Below, one piece after another: positions 1 through 6,648 of a DNA stretch of 10,000 nt; position 1 is the stretch's first letter; each line of letters opens with the position of its first letter. Location of the stretch: assembly GCA_902489515.1 (NCBI GenBank), contig CABUAL010000041.1, forward strand, positions 1-10,000, given 5' to 3'. Origin of the DNA: an uncultured Collinsella sp. Lineage in GTDB: Bacteria; Actinomycetota; Coriobacteriia; Coriobacteriales; Coriobacteriaceae. A model generated the notes under the pieces. That model saw nothing but the letters and a program-made list of their open reading frames with translations, searched no databases and was not told the origin of the DNA. Both the position numbers and the translations under genes were made by a program.

Positions 1-470
1 GTCTTGGCCGAGTCGCCGACCGGGGACATCGCAGCGGCGTTCCCGGCCGCGCCGCCCGCCATACCCACCCCGGCACCGGCGCCGCCAACGCCCGAAGCCG
101 CCCGCACGGTCTCCGAGCGCTTCAGCGCTACGCGGATCCGTGCGAACAGCTCCTCAATCGCAAATGGCTTGGTCAGGTAATCGTCGGCGCCGGCATCGAG
201 CCCGGCCACCTTGTCCATCACGGCATCGCGCGCGGTGACCATTATCACCGGCACATCCTTGTGCTTGCGGACGCGCCGCAGGACCTCCATGCCGTTGAGC
301 TGCGGCAACAGCACATCGAGCAGAATAAGATCGTAGTTGCGCTCCAGCGCCAGGTCCACGGCGGTGCGGCCATCGGCGGCGTGTTCCACCTGGTAGCCCT
401 CGTGCTCCAGCTCGAGCGTCACAAAGCGGGCGATTTTCTCCTCGTCCTCTACGATCAGGATCCGTGCCAT
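1..470 (-). CDS. OmpR-type response regulator, N-terminal part (cut by window edge)
   Basis: Two-component response regulator. ATG at 470, read leftwards, open to the edge (about 156 codons). It starts MARILIVEDEEKIARF and has a complete receiver domain (about 1-115): acidic pair E8/D9, phospho-acceptor D52 in LILLDVLLP, T79 in IMVTA, and K101 in the LTKPF motif. The order and linker start (ELFARIRVALKRSE) are typical of OmpR/PhoB regulators, so a winged-helix DNA-binding domain should follow outside the window; this is inferred. After residue about 122 comes a Gly/Ala-rich linker of at least 33 residues, still unfinished at the edge, which is longer than usual. The gene lies 18 nt after the DUF4342 stop and is probably cotranscribed with it; a partner kinase may lie beyond the left edge. 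Its ribosome site (GGGGGC) is weak, consistent with translational coupling. Confidence 0.93.
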   Translation of the reverse strand, partial: MARILIVEDEEKIARFVTLELEHEGYQVEHAADGRTAVDLALERNYDLILLDVLLPQLNGMEVLRRVRKHKDVPVIMVTARDAVMDKVAGLDAGADDYLTKPFAIEELFARIRVALKRSETVRAASGVGGAGAGVGMAGGAAGNAAAMSPVGDSAK

Positions 471-488
471 GCGTGCCCCCGTTTGCGA

Positions 489-1031
489 TTACTTGTCGTC
501 GTTCAGATTTTGCTTGATGTCGTCCGCGGCGTCGGCGGCGTGATCCATAAGGTTGTTGATGCTGCCGGGCACGTCGCCGTCGCTATCGATGCGGTAACGC
601 ATGCCAAAGAACAGGCCAATCAGCATCAGCCATATCGTGGCGCCCCAGGCAAACAGGGCGATGATGGGGATCAGGATGGGGATGTTGAGGATGATTGCAT
701 CGCGGCGCGTGGCGATAAACTTGGTGTCCAGGCTCAGGCGGAAGAGCTTTTTGAGGTACTCCCACACGCTGTCCATCTTCTTGGAGAAGTCGGTCTTTTC
801 GCTCGACTTCTCGTAGGCGGCCTGCGCGGCGACCATCTCGGCCGAGGGTTCGTCGACCGGCGCGGACTCGGTGGCGGCGTGCGCCGACGTGGTCTGGGTC
901 TTGCCTTGCGACTCGAGCCAAATGATGGCGTCCAAAACGTTGCCGTCGGCGGCGTCGAGCGCGGCTTTGGCATCGGTGTAGCTCACGTTGCACTTGGTGC
1001 GGATGGTTTCAACTTTTTCGAGGTCGTCCAT
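489..1031 (-). CDS. DUF4342 protein with UBA-like N-terminus and membrane segment
   Basis: 180-residue protein of unknown biochemical role. Residues 1-42 (MDDLEKVETIRTKCNVSYTD, then a helix with AADGNVLDAIIWLE) look like the UBA/TS-N fold seen at the start of elongation factor Ts and in DUF4342 proteins. Residues 43-85 form a polar, Ala/Glu-rich linker. Residues 86-110 are basic and amphipathic (WEYLKKLFRLSLDTKF). Residues 112-143 are strongly hydrophobic (one long or two short membrane helices). The tail is acidic. This architecture matches DUF4342 as I recall it. The ATG at 1031 has a good ribosome site (AAAGGA, 7-8 nt upstream). It is the first gene of a probable operon with the response regulator, suggesting a role in membrane-linked signalling or its regulation; that role is inference. 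Confidence 0.88.
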   Translation of the reverse strand: MDDLEKVETIRTKCNVSYTDAKAALDAADGNVLDAIIWLESQGKTQTTSAHAATESAPVDEPSAEMVAAQAAYEKSSEKTDFSKKMDSVWEYLKKLFRLSLDTKFIATRRDAIILNIPILIPIIALFAWGATIWLMLIGLFFGMRYRIDSDGDVPGSINNLMDHAADAADDIKQNLNDDK

Positions 1032-1149
1032 GACCTGTCCTTTCGTTCGATGGGCGCGACGCCGGGCGATCTGCCCGGGCGCGAGCGTTGCGTTCGGCGG
1101 CCTGCGTTGCGCGGCGCCGCCCCGCCCTTGGTCGAACTCTATAGTGCAG

Positions 1150-1177
1150 GTTATAGATTAAGCGATTCTTGAGCCAA
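1150..1177 (-). promoter_or_regulatory. Candidate promoter for the DUF4342-response regulator operon
   Basis: On the minus strand TTGGCT (1177-1172) and TATAAC (1155-1150) are 16 nt apart, matching sigma-70-type -35 (4/6) and -10 (5/6) boxes. This predicts a leader of about 110 nt before the ATG at 1031. The leader is very GC-rich and contains a strong hairpin at 1060-1081 (CGCCGGGC / GCCCGGGCG with one bulge), close to the ribosome site. No experimental support. Confidence 0.35.
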
Positions 1178-1324
1178 GATTAACGTTGGATGAGTTTTTG
1201 CGCGGCGGTGGGGAAGTATTGGACCTCGATAGCGGGGGATGGGGTGCCGGTAGTAAAGCGGTGTCAAGGGTTGGTCGAGCGGGCGGTTTTTAGGCGACTG
1301 GGACATGGCGGGCGGTCGATCACC

Positions 1325-1355
1325 TATACTGGTCGGGCCCAACTGGAGAGGTGAT
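1325..1355 (+). promoter_or_regulatory. -10 box and ribosome site of the Nudix gene
   Basis: TATACT at 1325-1330 is a 5/6 match to a -10 box. The -35 region is poor (GGGACA at 1300-1305 with an over-long 19-nt spacer). It is followed by GGAGAGGTGAT (1345-1355), a strong Shine-Dalgarno about 8-12 nt before the ATG at 1364. The ribosome site is well supported; the promoter only moderately. Confidence 0.45.
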
Positions 1356-1363
1356 AACTAGTT

Positions 1364-1768
1364 ATGAAATCAATCAATGTTGCAGCGGCAATTATTCAGA
1401 AGGATGGGAAAATCCTGAGCTGCCAGCGTGGCTACGGCGAGTTTAAAGACGGCTGGGAGTTTCCGGGCGGCAAGCTCGAGCCGGGCGAGACCGGCGAGCA
1501 GGCAATCGTGCGCGAGATTCAAGAAGAGCTCGAGGTCACGATCGGTAACCTCGACTATCTTTGCACGGTCGAACACGATTACGAGACGTTCCACCTGTCG
1601 ATGCAGTGCTACCTAGCTACCATCCTTTCGGGGGAGTTCAAAGAGCACGCTCACGAGGACATGAAGTGGCTCGATACCAACAACCTGTGGGATGTCGATT
1701 GGCTTCCGGCGGACGTTAAAGTCGTTAGGGAGCTCGAAAAGAAACTCGGACTTAACGGACTTAAGTAA
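1364..1768 (+). CDS. MutT-like Nudix (deoxy)nucleoside triphosphate pyrophosphohydrolase
   Basis: 134-residue single-domain Nudix hydrolase, the usual size for MutT/NudG-type enzymes that cleave (oxidised) nucleoside triphosphates to the monophosphate and pyrophosphate in the cytoplasm. The N-terminal strand (INVAAAIIQKDGKILSCQRG) and WEFPGGKLEPGET lead into the Nudix box, residues 36-58: G36-x5-E42-x7-R50-E51-I-Q-E54-E55. The metal-binding glutamates are present, but the usual glycine of EExGU is Glu (EELEV), as in some MutT-like subfamilies. The C-terminal WLDTNNLWDVDWLPADVKVV is typical of the 8-oxo-dGTP/CTP hydrolase branch. Exact substrate cannot be read from sequence. The start is fixed by a strong ribosome site. 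It converges on the helicase gene and the two share a terminator. Confidence 0.92.
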   Translation: MKSINVAAAIIQKDGKILSCQRGYGEFKDGWEFPGGKLEPGETGEQAIVREIQEELEVTIGNLDYLCTVEHDYETFHLSMQCYLATILSGEFKEHAHEDMKWLDTNNLWDVDWLPADVKVVRELEKKLGLNGLK

Positions 1769-1769
1769 G

Positions 1770-1809
1770 AAAGGAGCGGGCGCCACATGGTGCCTCGCTC
1801 CTTTTTGTT
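1770..1809 (+). terminator. Shared hairpin terminator between convergent Nudix and helicase genes
   Basis: A 9-bp perfect outer stem, AAAGGAGCG (1770-1778) with CGCTCCTTT (1796-1804), continues through one bulged T into a 6-bp inner stem (GGCGCC/GGTGCC, one G-T pair) with an ACAT loop. It is followed on the plus strand by a T-tract (1802-1806, then GTT). It begins 2 nt after the Nudix stop. On the minus strand the stem is followed by TTTCTTAC, so it may also end the helicase transcript, whose stop codon (1810-1808) abuts the hairpin. Confidence 0.9.
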
Positions 1810-4684
1810 ACTCGGCTTCACTAAGATCGCTGAGCATAAACTCGTAAATGTCCTGACGCACGGGCGCATTGAGCTCATATTCGATTTCGACGGCGTTGTC
1901 GCCGCTCTTAGTTTTAATAGCTTCGAACTCGCCGGTCGGATGCATTTCGCCTAAGAAATAGAACTCCCTACCGCCCTTATCGTCCTTGTTCTTACGCATA
2001 AACAAATACGTCTTCAGGCCGTTTCCTGGCCATGTCTGCAGTCGCTGAATTTCGGGGGAGTTGAGCGTGCGGTTGTTCTTGGAGATTGCAACTAGCTTAC
2101 TCGGCGAAACAAAGCGGTCTTCATACTGAATGGACTCGCTAATGTCGGGTGCCTTGTCATAGTTAATAAACACGGGGAATGTATTGGTCTTCTCGTCGTA
2201 GAAGTAGCCGCCAAGATTTTGGCCGTTGATGTTCTTTTCCCAGTTCATCAAGCGGCAAACCTCTTCGTACGTGTACTTGGCGTTGAGAACGAAATTTGTG
2301 TTTTCGTACGTCTCGGCATAATCGAGTCGGTTGCGCGCAATGCCAAAATCCAGCACCTCGAGAATCTGACGTTTGAACTCTGCGTTGCGCAGGGCGCTCG
2401 CAAACACTTCGGTCAGACGAGGTCCGCATCCATCGTCAATAAGCAGGGAAACGAAATCCTTAGGAGTGGCAAAGTCGCCCTTAAGGACAGCGATTGCCGA
2501 CCTAACGGCGCTGTCCTTAAGTTGTGCGCGGTAGTTCCTAAGCGCGGCCTCGCGCATATGTCGATAGCCCTCGTGTCCGGCTTCGACGAGCGTTTGAAGC
2601 AAATAGAGGTCTTCGAATCGCTTGCCCGCGGCGAGCTTTTGCGAAATAAATTTGAGAATCTTGGTTTGATCAGAGGAAAAATGGACTGTGTAGCCCGGCT
2701 CGTATTTGGAAAGAAATGCGTGGTAGGACCCCAGGCCGCTGTTCTTGAAGATAAGCAGCGGATCGATGGAGCCATTACGATCAAATTCGAGCAGCGAGGG
2801 AATCTTGCCGAGTTTCTGACGCAAGTCGAGATATTCGTTCTTCAAAAATCTGACGGAGGTAAAGTCGCCGCCGTCGATGGCCTTATAGATGCGAGCTTCG
2901 GAAATACGATCGAAGCTTACCGTTGAGCATCCGGGGATCGCCGAATCGCTCTCTTGGACGAGACGACGCAGACGGTCTTTGTTGTATGTCTTGTCACCCG
3001 AAAGCGCGATGGGCACCAAGAAGTTGCTCTGGTAATTGCCAATAAAGTCGAGTACCAGTGCGTATTCCTTGCCATCATTCAGGCGCAAACCTCGTCCGAG
3101 CTGCTGAACAAAGATGATTGCGGAGTCGGTGCGTCGAAGCATGATGATCTGATTGAGCGAGGGGATGTCGACGCCCTCGTTCATGATATCGACCGAGAAA
3201 ATGTACTCGAGCTCGCCGGCTTCAAGTTGGCTGATCGCGGCATCGCGGACTTCATCGGAATCTTGACCGCTAATCGCAGCCGTTCGATATCCGAGAACGT
3301 TGAATTTGCGCGACAGTTCTTCGGCCTCGGCGTTTCGATTGCAGAAAATTAAGCCCCTGCGGTTGCTTTTGGCGACGCTATATTCTTCGATCTTCTCGGT
3401 GATGTGACGCACGCGTTCATCGGACGTCAAACGCCCGAACAGAGCGGTATCTTCGACCGTCTCATCGTCAATCTCCAGATCGTGAATGCCAAAATAATGG
3501 AAGGGGGCTAGCATCTCTTCGGCCAAAGCGTCCTGCAGCGTGATCTGGAACGCGATGACGTGATTGAAAAGGGCAAAGACGTCGTAGCCGTCGGTGCGAT
3601 TAGGTGTAGCGGTCATGCCCAGATAAAACCGAGGCGTAAAGTACGACATGATGGATTGGTAGCTCTGAGATCCCGTGCGGTGGGCCTCGTCGATGACGAT
3701 GTAGTCGAACTCATCGGGACGGAAACCGCTCAGATGTTTGGCGACCGAAGAACACATGGCAAACACGCAGGTGGCATTGCTTATATTCTTGCCAGTTTGA
3801 TAGGTGTCGAACGTATAGGTACTACCTAAGAGCCGTTCGTAGCTTACACGGGAGGCGTCTATAATGCGTCGGCGGTGCGCAAGAAAGAGGATGCGCCGGG
3901 GTTTAGTTGCGAGCACGTCGAACGCCGAAAGGAAGGTCTTGCCAGTGCCGGTTGCCGAGACCAGCAATGCACGGGTCTCGCCCTTGCGGTGGATTACGCC
4001 GAGCGCCTCAAGGGCGCGCTGCTGCATTTTATTGGGCTTGATTTCTTCGAGGTCGTTCGTGGTTGGGCTAACAGTTGCCTGGAACGTCGGTTTCGATTTG
4101 GGCTTTGACGGATGTGCCGATCGATATGCGGCATAGTTCTCAATCCAGTCTTGGGAAAGCAAAACGGTTGAGGTGTCGTTCCATAACGAATTGAACTCGC
4201 CCCTCAGTTCGCTGAGTAGGCGGCTGTTCTCGACAGTCTGGTACAGCACGTTCCATTCTTTATTACAGGTGAGGGCGGTCTGCGTCATGTTCGAGCTGCC
4301 GACGATGACCGTGCTGGTTTCGCCCTTATCAAAAATGTATCCCTTGGCATGCAGATTACCCTGGAATACGCGAACTTCCATGTTGTCGTATTCCAGGAGC
4401 TTGCGAAAGGCATCGGGTGAGTTGAAGTTGAGATAGGTGGACGTGAGCAGCCTGCCCTTAATGCCGCGCTGCTTGAGCTCCTGGAACGTCTCGACCAGGA
4501 TTTGAAGGCCGCCGTCTGCAACAAACGCTACGCAAAAGTCAAAAGAGCCGCAGGTTGAGAGCTGCTCCTTGATAACGGATAGTAGTGTTCCGCCTGTCGC
4601 CTTTGAGTTGGCGATGAGCGTGGGTGAATCGTTCTCGCGTGCAAGCGAGTCGAATTCAATATCAATCTGCTGCTGCGTAGTCAT
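1808..4684 (-). CDS. PLD-nuclease / SF2 DEAH helicase / DUF3427 fusion protein
   Basis: 958 residues from ATG 4684. Domains: a PLD-like domain (about 25-175) with one HxK(x4)D motif (H112, K114, D119) and SSN at 130-132; an SF2 ATPase core with Walker A SATGTGKT (243-250), DEAH box (332-335), motif III TATP (358-361), motif V about 495-511 (DIMNEGVDIP) and motif VI QQLGRGLRL (527-535); and a long C-terminal DUF3427-type region (about 560-955), including EVCRLMNWEKNINGQNLGGY and RTLNSPEIQRLQ. This PLD-helicase-DUF3427 order is known in bacteria and probably acts on DNA. A single PLD motif implies dimerisation if catalytic. A role in phage or foreign-DNA defence is inference. An upstream in-frame TTG (4693) is possible, but GAAAGG (4703-4698) lies only about 4 nt from it and about 13 nt, still acceptable, from the ATG, so ATG is preferred. 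It is transcribed alone. Confidence 0.92.
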   Translation of the reverse strand: MTTQQQIDIEFDSLARENDSPTLIANSKATGGTLLSVIKEQLSTCGSFDFCVAFVADGGLQILVETFQELKQRGIKGRLLTSTYLNFNSPDAFRKLLEYDNMEVRVFQGNLHAKGYIFDKGETSTVIVGSSNMTQTALTCNKEWNVLYQTVENSRLLSELRGEFNSLWNDTSTVLLSQDWIENYAAYRSAHPSKPKSKPTFQATVSPTTNDLEEIKPNKMQQRALEALGVIHRKGETRALLVSATGTGKTFLSAFDVLATKPRRILFLAHRRRIIDASRVSYERLLGSTYTFDTYQTGKNISNATCVFAMCSSVAKHLSGFRPDEFDYIVIDEAHRTGSQSYQSIMSYFTPRFYLGMTATPNRTDGYDVFALFNHVIAFQITLQDALAEEMLAPFHYFGIHDLEIDDETVEDTALFGRLTSDERVRHITEKIEEYSVAKSNRRGLIFCNRNAEAEELSRKFNVLGYRTAAISGQDSDEVRDAAISQLEAGELEYIFSVDIMNEGVDIPSLNQIIMLRRTDSAIIFVQQLGRGLRLNDGKEYALVLDFIGNYQSNFLVPIALSGDKTYNKDRLRRLVQESDSAIPGCSTVSFDRISEARIYKAIDGGDFTSVRFLKNEYLDLRQKLGKIPSLLEFDRNGSIDPLLIFKNSGLGSYHAFLSKYEPGYTVHFSSDQTKILKFISQKLAAGKRFEDLYLLQTLVEAGHEGYRHMREAALRNYRAQLKDSAVRSAIAVLKGDFATPKDFVSLLIDDGCGPRLTEVFASALRNAEFKRQILEVLDFGIARNRLDYAETYENTNFVLNAKYTYEEVCRLMNWEKNINGQNLGGYFYDEKTNTFPVFINYDKAPDISESIQYEDRFVSPSKLVAISKNNRTLNSPEIQRLQTWPGNGLKTYLFMRKNKDDKGGREFYFLGEMHPTGEFEAIKTKSGDNAVEIEYELNAPVRQDIYEFMLSDLSEAE

Positions 4685-5066
4685 CCCGGCCAAACCTTTC
4701 GAAAGACTATGTTGGCGCCAGGATAACAGATCGATCGTTCGTGTTTTGGGCGTATGTGATTTTTAGACTATCGGCTACTCAAGTTTGTGGCTGCGGCCTT
4801 GGTGCCGTGTCTTGTTGGGCCTCTCTCTATCTATGTGTATGTGTTTTTGTCTTATAGGCTGCCGGGAGAAACCCTGCCCCCAAGATTCCGCGCATGTCAT
4901 GGCTCCGTGTCGGCCATGTGGCAAGCTGCTTGTCATGGCCTCGCCGGAATCCGACCGCAAATGGCCACGGACGGATATGCAGGCTCTTGTCGCTACGTGA
5001 GAAAAACTTGCAAAACTCGCAAGTTCTTGTCATGCTGTGAGAAAAACTTGCAGATTGGGGCGGGCG
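4685..5066. other. Intergenic region between divergent helicase and ATPase genes
   Basis: About 380 bp. Near 4700-4790 the sequence is relatively AT-rich and should hold the helicase promoter; the best -10-like site on the minus strand is TGTTATCCT (near 4721-4729), an extended -10 type without a good -35. The middle (4790-4980) has no convincing gene. A TTG-started frame at 4785-5000 has a hydrophobic start but no ribosome site. CATGGC/GCCATG forms a small inverted repeat near 4899-4920. The right end (4985-5052) has the 40-bp-period repeat and palindrome listed separately. Confidence 0.55.
4985..5052 (+). repeat. Two-copy 28-bp direct repeat at 40-bp period, with palindrome between
   Basis: TCTTGTC-n5-GTGAGAAAAACTTGCA occurs at 4985-5012 and again at 5025-5052, exactly 40 bp later; only the 5 central bases differ. 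Between and overlapping them is an inverted repeat AACTTGC-n7-GCAAGTT (5005-5011 / 5019-5025). A degenerate third piece, GCAAGCTGCTTGTCATG, lies at 4921-4936. The repeat ends 14 nt before the preferred ATPase start (5067). The even spacing, near four helical turns, suggests a protein-binding operator for the ATPase gene; that role is inferred. Confidence 0.75.
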
Positions 5067-6362
5067 ATGGATAAACGGATGGTCCCTAGAAATCGATATC
5101 TCGAGAAATTGATTGCCTTTCGTGATGCGGATGTCATCAAGGTCGTAACGGGTATGCGCCGTTGTGGCAAATCGACGCTTCTGGACATGATGCGCAAACA
5201 TCTTGAGGATAACGGCGTTCCATCCGAATGTCTTTTGACCTTTAAGATGGAGTCGTTTGAGCTGGAGGGCGTGCGTGATTGGCGAGAGCTTTACCGCCAC
5301 GTCGACGGCCTAATGCCTGCTGGTAAGAGGTGCTATCTCTTCTTCGACGAGCTCCAGGAGGTTGCCGGATGGGAGAAGGCGATTAACGCACTTCGTGTCG
5401 ACCGGGACTGCGATATATATGTTACGGGTTCGAATGCTTTTCTCCTCTCGTCAGAGATTGCGACCTTAATCTCGGGCAGGTATGTCGAGATTCGGATGCA
5501 TCCGCTCACTTTTTCGGAATATGTCGACTTTCTTGGTCCGACTGACGTCACGAATAGGCTCGCTGTTTTTGGTCGGGAGGACATCGTTGCGCTCGACGAT
5601 CTTCTCGACCGTTATCTTACGTTTGGAGGCCTGCCGTTTCTCGCTGCTTCAAAGCTACCGGAGCAGGAAATGAAGGACTATATCTGGAGCACGTACCAAA
5701 CAATCGTCGGGCGCGACATTTTGGCTCGCGAGGCGCGTCGGGGTAGACGGTCGGTGACGAGCAGGAGTGTGCTCGACCGCGTCACTTCCTACTTGGCTGA
5801 TAACATTTCAAACCCGACATCAATTAATAAGATCGTTGGAACGCTGGCAGAGAACGGGGCGAAATCCTCGCACGGCGTCGTGGACACTTGTGTGTCTGCC
5901 CTTGAGGAGACCTATATCTTCTCGCACGCGCGCCGATTTGATATTAAGGGTCGGGACATTTTGAAGACCGGTGGCAAGTTCTACATTGAGGATCTGGGGC
6001 TTCGAGCTTTCTTGGATGGGTATCGCGGCAGCGACAGCGGGCGTGTTCTCGAAAATGCTGTTTACAATCGCCTTGTCTATGACGGATACCAGGTCTTCAC
6101 GGGTCATCTTCGAGATGCCGAAATCGACTTTGTTGCGATAGGCGACGGCTCGGATCGTAAGTTTATTCAGGTCACAGAGTCGATTGACGAGGAGGCGACG
6201 CGTAAGCGCGAGCTGCGTCCATTTGAGCTCAGGTCGCTCGAGAAGATTACCGGCGGTTACGAGAAGATCGTCGTCGTTCGTCAGGGGAACCATCCGACCG
6301 ACATCGACGGCATCAAAATCGTTTCTGCAGTCGACTTCTTAATGGGTAGGCTTGGGGCTTAG
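5067..6362 (+). CDS. AAA_14 / DUF4143 family ATPase
   Basis: 431 residues. Starts MDKRMVPRNRYLEKLIAFRD, the usual opening of this family. Walker A GMRRCGKST at 29-37; Walker B YLFFDELQ with D94/E95; sensor-like VTGSNA at 119-124; then SGRYVEIRMHPLTFSEYVDF, characteristic of AAA_14. A DUF4143 region follows (about 180-360), with a winged-helix-like stretch (about 236-290) and a nuclease-fold-like end: E329, E352-I-D354-F and FIQV (Q368 where a catalytic Lys would sit), so probably not an active PD-(D/E)xK nuclease. The cellular role of this family is not established; I do not assign one. A GTG at 5037 opens the frame further, but it lies inside the 28-bp repeat and lacks a ribosome site; ATG 5067 has GGGG 6 nt upstream, and ATG 5079 is also possible. 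Transcribed alone, divergent from the helicase. Confidence 0.9.
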   Translation: MDKRMVPRNRYLEKLIAFRDADVIKVVTGMRRCGKSTLLDMMRKHLEDNGVPSECLLTFKMESFELEGVRDWRELYRHVDGLMPAGKRCYLFFDELQEVAGWEKAINALRVDRDCDIYVTGSNAFLLSSEIATLISGRYVEIRMHPLTFSEYVDFLGPTDVTNRLAVFGREDIVALDDLLDRYLTFGGLPFLAASKLPEQEMKDYIWSTYQTIVGRDILAREARRGRRSVTSRSVLDRVTSYLADNISNPTSINKIVGTLAENGAKSSHGVVDTCVSALEETYIFSHARRFDIKGRDILKTGGKFYIEDLGLRAFLDGYRGSDSGRVLENAVYNRLVYDGYQVFTGHLRDAEIDFVAIGDGSDRKFIQVTESIDEEATRKRELRPFELRSLEKITGGYEKIVVVRQGNHPTDIDGIKIVSAVDFLMGRLGA

Positions 6363-6434
6363 GGCGTTTGAAGCGCGTCTGTTTCCTATGCCTGGCGACA
6401 TTGCCGCAGCTCGTGACGCCGCCGGCTCCTTCCT

Positions 6435-6478
6435 CTCCGTCAAGCGGCACCAACTCAGTTGATCCGTTGGGGACGGAG
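6435..6478. repeat. Nested intergenic palindrome downstream of the ATPase
   Basis: CTCCGTC (6435-6441) pairs with GACGGAG (6472-6478), and inside it CCAAC (6450-6454) pairs with GTTGG (6466-6470). There is no T-tract on either side, so it is not an obvious terminator. It lies 16 bp before the true terminator hairpin. It may be a dispersed intergenic palindrome (REP/BIME-like); this needs other copies in the genome. Confidence 0.5.
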
Positions 6479-6494
6479 GAAAGCGGGTCATTTT

Positions 6495-6538
6495 CGGCGC
6501 GCCACAGGTGATACGAATCCTGCGGCGCGCTGTTTTTT
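6495..6538 (+). terminator. Intrinsic terminator of the ATPase gene
   Basis: GCGCGCC (6497-6503) pairs perfectly with GGCGCGC (6524-6530), extended inward by CAGG/CCTG after one A-C mismatch and outward by a wobble and a C-G pair, with a 10-nt loop, followed by six T (6533-6538). Strong rho-independent signal on the plus strand only, about 130 nt after the ATPase stop. Confidence 0.85.
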
Positions 6539-6648
6539 GCGCGAGGGCTTTCAGCTGTGTCCGCGTGGCATGTGACACTTAACCTGCCGTCCCGCTCCGT
6601 CGCGGCGGCATGCATCTGAACAATGACCCTCTAAGGAGTTCGATACCG

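Larger units (their letters stand above)
1032..1363. other. Intergenic region between divergent DUF4342 and Nudix genes
   Basis: 332 bp without a convincing gene. It holds the GC-rich leader and hairpin (1060-1081) of the DUF4342 operon, its candidate promoter (1150-1177), and the Nudix promoter/ribosome site (1325-1355). The stretch 1180-1300 is G-rich on the plus strand; I see no clear element in it. A 63-codon minus-strand frame (1342-1151) is Pro/Arg-rich without ribosome site or recognisable motif and is not called. Confidence 0.6.

Noticed and set aside
261..1172. 303-codon plus-strand open frame across the DUF4342 gene
   Set aside because: Antisense to two well-supported genes; no ribosome site; His/Val/Gly-rich translation typical of a reverse-frame shadow in GC-rich DNA.
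1151..1342. 63-codon minus-strand frame upstream of the Nudix gene
   Set aside because: No ribosome site, Pro/Arg-rich, and it covers the Nudix promoter.
2219..2926. 235-codon plus-strand open frame within the helicase gene
   Set aside because: Antisense to the DUF3427 part of a gene with intact motifs; no recognisable domain.
4785..5000. TTG-started frame with a lipoprotein-like start (hydrophobic core then LIGC)
   Set aside because: No ribosome site, rare start codon, and the rest of the sequence is not protein-like; the lipobox resemblance is probably chance.
4985..5052. Minimal CRISPR array
   Set aside because: Only two units, repeat not followed by unique spacers of constant size (12 bp gap), and no cas genes; a regulatory repeat fits better.
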